Assembly: GCA_964580465.1 (NCBI GenBank)
Contig: CAZOKJ010000005.1
Coordinates: forward strand, 49,058-113,057
Direction: 5' to 3'
DNA from: Taishania sp964580465
GTDB lineage: Bacteria > Bacteroidota > Bacteroidia > Flavobacteriales_D > Crocinitomicaceae
Length of the DNA stretch: 64,000 nucleotides
Shown here: positions 58,452-64,000 of the stretch, piece after piece
Layout: each line of letters begins with the position of its first letter
Numbering within the stretch: the first letter of the stretch is position 1
The notes under the pieces: model-generated
What the model was told of the DNA's origin: nothing
Databases searched by the model: none
What the model saw: the letters and a program-made list of their open reading frames with translations, nothing else
Position numbers and translations under genes: made by a program

Positions 58452-59747
58452 TTATTCTGGTGCGTTATCGTCTGATTTGTTTTTGCCACTATTGATTTTT
58501 CCCAACACAAAACGCAAGTTGAAACGCAAGGTGTTTGCTAATGGCGATTTTCTACCACCAGCTGCTGCAAGGTAAGAAATGTCAATACCAAAACGGTTGT
58601 ATTTTAATCCTACACCAGCAGTGAAAAATTGACGGTTTCCTTTGTTTGCTGCTTCATAAAAATATCCAGCACGAATTGCCAATAGGTTATTGTACCAATA
58701 TTCTAATCCTAACGCAACATTGATTTCAGAAAGTTCTTCTACAAACTTGGAACCTTTTTTAATTTGATAAGTACCGTCTGCATTTTGAATGTACTTCCCT
58801 TGATCGTCTTTTAAAGGTGTACCTGGAGCATCATAGAATGACTGAACCAATCCTTTGATGACACCAACGTTACTGTTGTGACCAGAAATCATAACTGTTT
58901 CACCAGCTGAGTTTTTACCATAAATTGCTGGAGTTGGAACTAATAATTTTTGCAAATCTAAAGCGACAGTTAAAGAGTTGTGTGTGTCAAAATGCATGTT
59001 CAAAGCATTACCGATTTTTAAATTCATTGGAATGAAGTCTCTTTCAGCAGATGTTGAATAACTCACTTTGTTACCAATGTTGTTAAAAGCCAATCCAAAT
59101 GTATAATCAGCGTTTAGGTTTTTTAATCGCACTCCTTCATTAAAATAAGTAAACGATAAATCCGCAGCACCTGCAATAGCAGCTTTAGTTTCTACTCCTT
59201 CCACTACATAACCACCTGTAAGGTTTGAATAGGCAAATTTACCGTTCATACCAACACTCCAGCGATCGCTCATTTTAAAAGCATAAGCTCCAGTTAATCC
59301 AAATTCACTTGGTTTATCGTTTCGAATAAATTCGGCATTTTGACCTGTATAAGTGATTTCACCTAAGCTAAAAAAACGCAAACCACCTCCTACGACGTGG
59401 CGACCAAATTTGTAATAGCCTAGCAAATCTGTGATGTGCATATCATTTGTTAAATTACGCAACCATGGTGAGTAGGAAATGCTGATTTCAGATTTGTCTT
59501 TTGCAAAAATCAATGAAGAAGTGTTCCAATTGATAGAAGTTGATGAACCACTCAATGCAGTTCCTGCTTCTCCCATCGCTCCGGCACGGGAATCTACGGT
59601 TATCCCCATAAAAGGAAGGGCTGTTGTAATGGTGTTTAAACCTAATTTACCGTCTAATTCTTTTTGAGTAACTCCACTTTGTGCAGCAACTTCAAAAGAA
59701 GCCAAACTAAGTAAAATAGTTGTAAGTCCTAAAAATTTATTTTTCAT
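58452..59747 (-). CDS. porV: Type IX secretion outer-membrane protein PorV
   Basis: 431 residues. Signal peptide ending EVAAQ, followed by the PorV signature around residues 38-75 (ITTALPFMGITVDSRAGAMGEAGTALSGSSTSINWNTSSLIFAKDKSEISISYSPWL, FadL-like barrel) and many amphipathic strands. PorV shuttles cargo with a C-terminal sorting domain from the SprA translocon to the attachment complex with PorU. It follows porU on the same strand with a 67-bp gap holding its own promoter. Confidence 0.94.
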   Translation of the reverse strand: MKNKFLGLTTILLSLASFEVAAQSGVTQKELDGKLGLNTITTALPFMGITVDSRAGAMGEAGTALSGSSTSINWNTSSLIFAKDKSEISISYSPWLRNLTNDMHITDLLGYYKFGRHVVGGGLRFFSLGEITYTGQNAEFIRNDKPSEFGLTGAYAFKMSDRWSVGMNGKFAYSNLTGGYVVEGVETKAAIAGAADLSFTYFNEGVRLKNLNADYTFGLAFNNIGNKVSYSTSAERDFIPMNLKIGNALNMHFDTHNSLTVALDLQKLLVPTPAIYGKNSAGETVMISGHNSNVGVIKGLVQSFYDAPGTPLKDDQGKYIQNADGTYQIKKGSKFVEELSEINVALGLEYWYNNLLAIRAGYFYEAANKGNRQFFTAGVGLKYNRFGIDISYLAAAGGRKSPLANTLRFNLRFVLGKINSGKNKSDDNAPE

Positions 59748-59775
59748 TTGTTGTTTTAATTCTTAATCTAATAGC

Positions 59776-59783
59776 CAAATATA
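59776..59783 (-). promoter_or_regulatory. -7 promoter element of porV
   Basis: On the minus strand TATATTTG (perfect), in the porU-porV gap, 28 bases before the porV start, so porV can be expressed without porU. Confidence 0.5.
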
Positions 59784-59814
59784 CGCCTTAATTGTTTTTT
59801 TATTGTATAAAAAG

Positions 59815-62800
59815 TTACAATAATACTAATTTTTCTAATTTCTCAGCAGTTTCTCCATCAGGAGTTTTAACTTTTAATCGATAAATGTAAACTCCTCGAG
59901 CTAATTCGTCACCAAATTCATCCTTTCCATCCCACTGAATTCCCTCAGAACGATAGCCTTGTGTGTACATACTTGTATTGATTGTTTTGACTAATCTACC
60001 TGAAATAGTGAAAATTTGAACTTGCGTTTCTAACTCTGTACAACATTGATTGTGTTCAAAGAAAAACTGCGTGCTTGTTGTAAATGGATTGGGGTAATTC
60101 AATACATGCGTTAATGCTAATTCTTTTTTCTCTTGCACAATGAACTCAATTGTTTCTTCGGATGAATTGTTGTTTACATCCCAAACTTTTAGTGTTAACG
60201 TGTGTCTTCCTGGCTCTAAGCGTGAGAATTGATAACGTAATTCACCTGATTGGTAGGAGTCTAAATCGTTTTTAAAGAAATTGTTTAACACAATTGGTGC
60301 ATTTGTTTTTCCATCTAAGACAGCAGTAATATCGTGCCCAATTCCATTTCCAACTGTATTGATTCCATTTTCATCTTTGATTTTTGCAATTAAAAATGGT
60401 GTTTCATCGGTGGTTCCTCCATTTGCAAAATTGGGGTGATTTAAGTATAATTTAATTGTAGGACCAATATCATCTGCCAATCCTTGTGGATTTACACCTC
60501 CAACAATAACACGTTGTTCTTCTCCAGAAGCATCAATGGATTGGTTATCAGCATAAAGACTGAATTTTCCATTGCCATAATTGTAATTAATGTCTTTAGG
60601 AACAATGAATTCAAAAGAAAAATGCCCGTTTGTAACGGTAGATTGACCTCTGTAAATAACATTTTTTTGAAGTTCAAAATCTTTGACATTTGCATTGGTG
60701 TAGTTGGGACCAGGACGATGCCCCAATGTTTTTAATTGTTGTGGCTTGTCGTATAACGATGGAGTAGCTGTCCCGTTAAAACTTGTCATCACGTTTCCAT
60801 TTCCATCTTCAATGTGGGCATGAACTTTCACTTTGCTTAAAGCTTTTATGGTGTCTGTCACCAACTGTGGATTTTTCCCATTTACGCTGTCAATGACTAT
60901 TTTAAAACGAGGTAAATTGATTTTTAACGCAGGGTCACCAATTAATGTAAACGCATTTTTGTCGGTTGAAGCTGATGGCGTTTCAATTTTTGTGCGCATC
61001 ATAATTTCTCCTAGAGTAGAAGGAGAGTGGTCTGCTTTGCGCTTAAATACGTTTTTGTAGAAAGTAGAGACAATCAATGAGTTAATGGAGTAAACAACAG
61101 TGCGCGTTGTTGTCATCAAAGCGACAGCACCACCAAGAGGGTTTAATTGCATTAACTCGCCCGCAGATACTAACGCAGGGTTGTCAAAACGTGTAAATTC
61201 ACACGTTGCAGAAACAAAAACAGGCAAACGATCAGAATTGCGCAGTTCATTAATCGATGCTACTGTTACAATTCGTGACTCAGATAATTGGTATTCACTA
61301 CCATGTCCTACATAGTTGATAATTAATGTTCCAGAATTGAATCCACTTGTTAACTCTGAGTTTAATGCTGGCGAGCGAGTACCAGCAACAGTTGATTCTA
61401 ATTGAAAAGCATCTAAGTATAATTTGTTAGTGTTAATCTCAGGATGATTGGCTTTGGTGTAGTTATATACTCCTTCTTGGTCGTTGAAAAAATAGTCTTC
61501 CATGTCAGCGATGTTGATGGCTTTTATTCTCCAATCACCAAATGAATTACTAGAAACACCATCAACACAATTTACATTGTTCGTTGTGTAGAAGTCAGAT
61601 TTTCCACGCATGTAATGCTCTATTTTATTGACAATTTCTTTACCAGTTTGCAAATCATTGACAAGTAATCGACCAATGCCAACATCAGGTAATGAAGCAG
61701 AATTCATTGATTCACCGTCATCGAGCATCGCATAAAAGTCGTCAGCAACAATGTTTAATTGATCTGTTTCAGAATAATTGCTTCCATTTAATTGATAGGT
61801 TGGCACATGGTTGTTGTTTCCAGCGATTCTGTTTTTAGGGTCATACGTTCCGTCGCCAAACAAACAAACATATTTGATTTGATCAGCAGGTGAAGTACTT
61901 CTATCGTAAAACATTTTAACAAACCTTCTTATTGCACCAGCATCTTGTGCACCACTACTAAATTCGTTGTAAATTTGATGTAACTCAACAACATGAACAG
62001 ACAAACCGTCTAAATTTCTGTGTAAATCAGCTAATCGATTTGCTTGAGAAACAAATTCGGATGGAGTAATGATTAAATAATCTACTTGACTCAAAGCGTG
62101 TAAGTTTTGATTGTTGACTTGCTCTACAAATGTAGGTTCAAAAAAATCAGAACCATTCGATGCTACAAATTCTCTCAGTGTTGATTGAGGCAATTGAAAA
62201 GAATAAATTGAACCTGCTGATTGCCCTTGAATTTGTTGAGGATTGTTTTTGTCACTAACATCCCAAACAAAACCATTAGCAGGTAAGTTTGAAAGCTGAA
62301 AATCACATACATTGCTTCCGCCAGCAGATGCCAAATCCCTAAAAGAAAATTGAGAACCATAAAAAGTGAGCAATCTTCGCGTATTGATTTCAATTTTGTC
62401 TAAATAAGCCACTGTACTTGGATTGAAGCGTTGTAACTCAATTTTAACACTCACATTGGAATTGTTATTTAGGAAACTGAAATTTTCTGTATTTCTCGCC
62501 GGATGACTTGGATTAGCCATAGCAGGAGTATCCAATAGTTGAGTGCCATTGATTGTGTAAATTAAATTAGCATTGCTACTTGAATTATTTTTTGCTCCCA
62601 TTGAAATGATGGCTGTAGAAGGAGCATTTAAAACAGGGTTTGGAACAGAAAAATTAAAAGTACGCGTTAATTCCACGTCAAATGTTTCACCATACCAACG
62701 CTGCCCTGATTTTGCTAAATTAACTAAGTCTGTTTCATGCACAGCTCTAAATGAATAACTAGTAACAGTGTGAGTAATAGGCAAGGTTGTAGAAGCCAAA

Positions 62801-63717
62801 TTTTGAATGCGTTTTGGAGCAACTGCTTCATTGATATTGATGAAATAATAAGATAAATCACTATAGATATGACGTTCATTTACGAAGCCTGTCCCTGCAC
62901 TGTTAACATCCCATCTGTGCGGACCTTTAGCGTAAAAGAGGATGTAATCGCCATCATTAAAAACGCCATCAGATTCACCAGCGATGTAAATAGCATTTTG
63001 AGCTAAATCATCCGTTCGTGGAGCGCTGTTCAATACAGGTAACAAACCATCCCCATTTCCATAAATATGAATATGTTGCGGATTCAAATTAGCAACGTCA
63101 ATACCCAAATTAGTTAAAAACTGCTTACTTATTTTATAGATACCATCTTGATTGACTGCAATTTTATACCATTTTCCGCTTCCAGGTTTCAATACAGATT
63201 CAGTAGCAAAAGACTTTGTTTTATTAGGTGATAAAGGACTTAATTTTGTTTGTTTCACCGTAAATGAAGTAATGCGATGAATGACATTGTTTACCTTTAC
63301 AAAAGGAACGATTGAGATAATTTGGTAACGTTTTCCACCACCATTGGTAGTTGCGCCGCTGAAATAAGGAGATGTTCCAATGACAATAGATTCACTTTTT
63401 AAATAATTAATTTCTTTAGCATTAGCAGGAGCGGTCTGGTAGTTTGTTAATTCAAATGAACTGTTGGCATTGGCACTTGTTTCCTCTTTTACCTGATAGA
63501 AAATAGAAGCTTCAGCAAAAATCTGAAAATCGAAGTTGGGAACGGTTTTTGTTATCCCAGTTTCACTATCTACGTATTCAATTGGATTTTTCCATTGAAT
63601 ATCAAATGTTTTTTCTTGTTGAGCAAAAAAAGTAAACGAAAAAAAACTGGTATATATAAGGTATAGACAAAAAAGTCTAAAGTAGTGATTAATGCTATTG
63701 TTTGTCGTTATGTTCAT
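59815..63717 (-). CDS. porU: Type IX secretion sortase PorU
   Basis: 1300 residues. Signal peptide (FRLFCLYLIYTSFFSFTFFAQ), a long beta-rich N-terminal region, then a gingipain-like C25 peptidase domain with the catalytic His in NYVGHGSEYQLSE (~802) and Cys in VFVSATCEFTRF (~838). The last ~90 residues form a FlgD-like/sorting-type domain (NYPNPFTTSTQFFFEH ... GVYIYRLKVKTPDGETAEK). PorU cuts off the C-terminal signal of secreted proteins and links them to lipopolysaccharide at the cell surface. Length is typical for the larger Flavobacteria forms. Its -7 element almost touches the start codon. Confidence 0.94.
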   Translation of the reverse strand: MNITTNNSINHYFRLFCLYLIYTSFFSFTFFAQQEKTFDIQWKNPIEYVDSETGITKTVPNFDFQIFAEASIFYQVKEETSANANSSFELTNYQTAPANAKEINYLKSESIVIGTSPYFSGATTNGGGKRYQIISIVPFVKVNNVIHRITSFTVKQTKLSPLSPNKTKSFATESVLKPGSGKWYKIAVNQDGIYKISKQFLTNLGIDVANLNPQHIHIYGNGDGLLPVLNSAPRTDDLAQNAIYIAGESDGVFNDGDYILFYAKGPHRWDVNSAGTGFVNERHIYSDLSYYFININEAVAPKRIQNLASTTLPITHTVTSYSFRAVHETDLVNLAKSGQRWYGETFDVELTRTFNFSVPNPVLNAPSTAIISMGAKNNSSSNANLIYTINGTQLLDTPAMANPSHPARNTENFSFLNNNSNVSVKIELQRFNPSTVAYLDKIEINTRRLLTFYGSQFSFRDLASAGGSNVCDFQLSNLPANGFVWDVSDKNNPQQIQGQSAGSIYSFQLPQSTLREFVASNGSDFFEPTFVEQVNNQNLHALSQVDYLIITPSEFVSQANRLADLHRNLDGLSVHVVELHQIYNEFSSGAQDAGAIRRFVKMFYDRSTSPADQIKYVCLFGDGTYDPKNRIAGNNNHVPTYQLNGSNYSETDQLNIVADDFYAMLDDGESMNSASLPDVGIGRLLVNDLQTGKEIVNKIEHYMRGKSDFYTTNNVNCVDGVSSNSFGDWRIKAINIADMEDYFFNDQEGVYNYTKANHPEINTNKLYLDAFQLESTVAGTRSPALNSELTSGFNSGTLIINYVGHGSEYQLSESRIVTVASINELRNSDRLPVFVSATCEFTRFDNPALVSAGELMQLNPLGGAVALMTTTRTVVYSINSLIVSTFYKNVFKRKADHSPSTLGEIMMRTKIETPSASTDKNAFTLIGDPALKINLPRFKIVIDSVNGKNPQLVTDTIKALSKVKVHAHIEDGNGNVMTSFNGTATPSLYDKPQQLKTLGHRPGPNYTNANVKDFELQKNVIYRGQSTVTNGHFSFEFIVPKDINYNYGNGKFSLYADNQSIDASGEEQRVIVGGVNPQGLADDIGPTIKLYLNHPNFANGGTTDETPFLIAKIKDENGINTVGNGIGHDITAVLDGKTNAPIVLNNFFKNDLDSYQSGELRYQFSRLEPGRHTLTLKVWDVNNNSSEETIEFIVQEKKELALTHVLNYPNPFTTSTQFFFEHNQCCTELETQVQIFTISGRLVKTINTSMYTQGYRSEGIQWDGKDEFGDELARGVYIYRLKVKTPDGETAEKLEKLVLL

Positions 63718-63885
63718 ACCGCAAATATCTTAAATTCTTTTAAGCTATGAAATTAAAAAACGAAATATTTCTTTGATTATTGTTAGTTATTTATAATATT
63801 TGTAACCTTTTTTAAATTCGTGCGTTATAATAGTGAAGAACTAAGCGTTCGAAAAATGTAAGAAATATAGAACATAAATACTAAT

Positions 63886-64000
63886 ATGAAAAGTATAAAA
63901 CGTATTATAACTACGGGAATTCTTTGCTTGACTGCTATGACAACACAAGCCCAAGATCCGTCGTTTACACAGTTTTACGCCAATCCAATTTATTTGAATC
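63886..64000 (+). CDS. PorP/SprF family protein, N-terminal fragment
   Basis: The first 38 codons of a gene that runs past the window edge. A signal peptide (MKSIKRIITTGILCLTAMTTQAQ) is followed by DPSFTQFYANPIYLN, the same family signature as the protein at 319. It is divergent from porU across 168 bp; a PorP-like protein beside porU/porV is consistent with a T9SS locus. Confidence 0.88.
   Translation, partial: MKSIKRIITTGILCLTAMTTQAQDPSFTQFYANPIYLN

Noticed and set aside
41058..64000. CRISPR arrays or tRNA genes in the non-coding gaps
   Set aside because: No regularly spaced direct repeats and no cloverleaf-like segments were seen in any intergenic region; a dedicated search was not possible.

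Overview
The window is 64 kb of low-GC chromosomal DNA from a member of the Bacteroidota, most likely order Flavobacteriales. The evidence is a type IX secretion system (PorU, PorV, PorP/SprF-like proteins, secreted proteins with C-terminal sorting domains), Bacteroidota-type promoters (TAnnTTTG about 7 bases before the start of transcription), weak or absent Shine-Dalgarno sequences, and proteins typical of the group (TIGR02757, LETM1-related and GLPGLI/DUF4412-like families). A family assignment (for example Crocinitomicaceae) would be a guess. No tRNA, rRNA, CRISPR array, prophage or complete insertion sequence was seen. One 100-N scaffold gap lies at 46311-46410, and its flanks carry the same 55 bp, so it is probably an unmerged contig overlap.

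Layout. 1-8.6 kb: the end of a T9SS type B sorting-domain protein paired with a PorP/SprF-like protein, a MITE-like element with terminal inverted repeats, a HAD phosphatase, ahcY, a YtxH/holin-like/AI-2E transporter cluster, a lipoprotein and a TPR protein. 8.6-10.2 kb: a minus-strand pair that includes a TerB/LETM1-like protein. 10.4-16.8 kb: a seven-gene nitric oxide reductase operon, norC-norB-norQ-norD-(hemerythrin/PAS protein)-norE-norF, followed by a queD-like gene. 17.4-20.8 kb: a minus-strand copper-uptake operon with a small Cys/His/Met protein, a YtkA-like Met/His-rich lipoprotein and an OprC/NosA-type TonB receptor. 21-23.6 kb: urea transporter, an unknown protein and pdhB. 23.7-41 kb: one ribosomal super-cluster fusing the str, S10, spc and alpha operons (rpsL to rplQ, with fusA, secY, infA and rpoA). 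41-45.3 kb: TIGR02757 protein, lolD, ribBA and a helicase. 45.4-55.8 kb: a beta-barrel protein, secreted M28 and M1 peptidases, mutS, a CAP-domain protein, hemW and a DUF4412-like protein. 55.9-58.3 kb: ugd and a DegT-family aminotransferase. 58.4-64 kb: porV, porU and the start of another PorP/SprF gene.

Main connections. The nor operon and the copper-uptake operon share a near-identical 16-bp FNR/DNR-like palindrome (14 of 16 bases), at the same distance (37.5 bp) from each -7 element. This predicts that one Crp/Fnr-type activator controls NO detoxification and copper import together. The copper receptor carries both halves of the CxxxM/HxM copper site known from OprC. In the ribosomal cluster, genes are almost all packed within 50 bp of each other, except for four gaps of 82-109 bp, before rpsH, rpsD, rpoA and rplQ. 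Each of these four holds a strong RNA structure, and the rplQ leader can form an H-type pseudoknot or two competing stems. These are candidates for undescribed autoregulatory leaders. A 140-bp dispersed repeat occurs at 1567-1706 and 53471-53610 (137 of 140 identical). The first copy is the right end of a 343-bp element with terminal inverted repeats.
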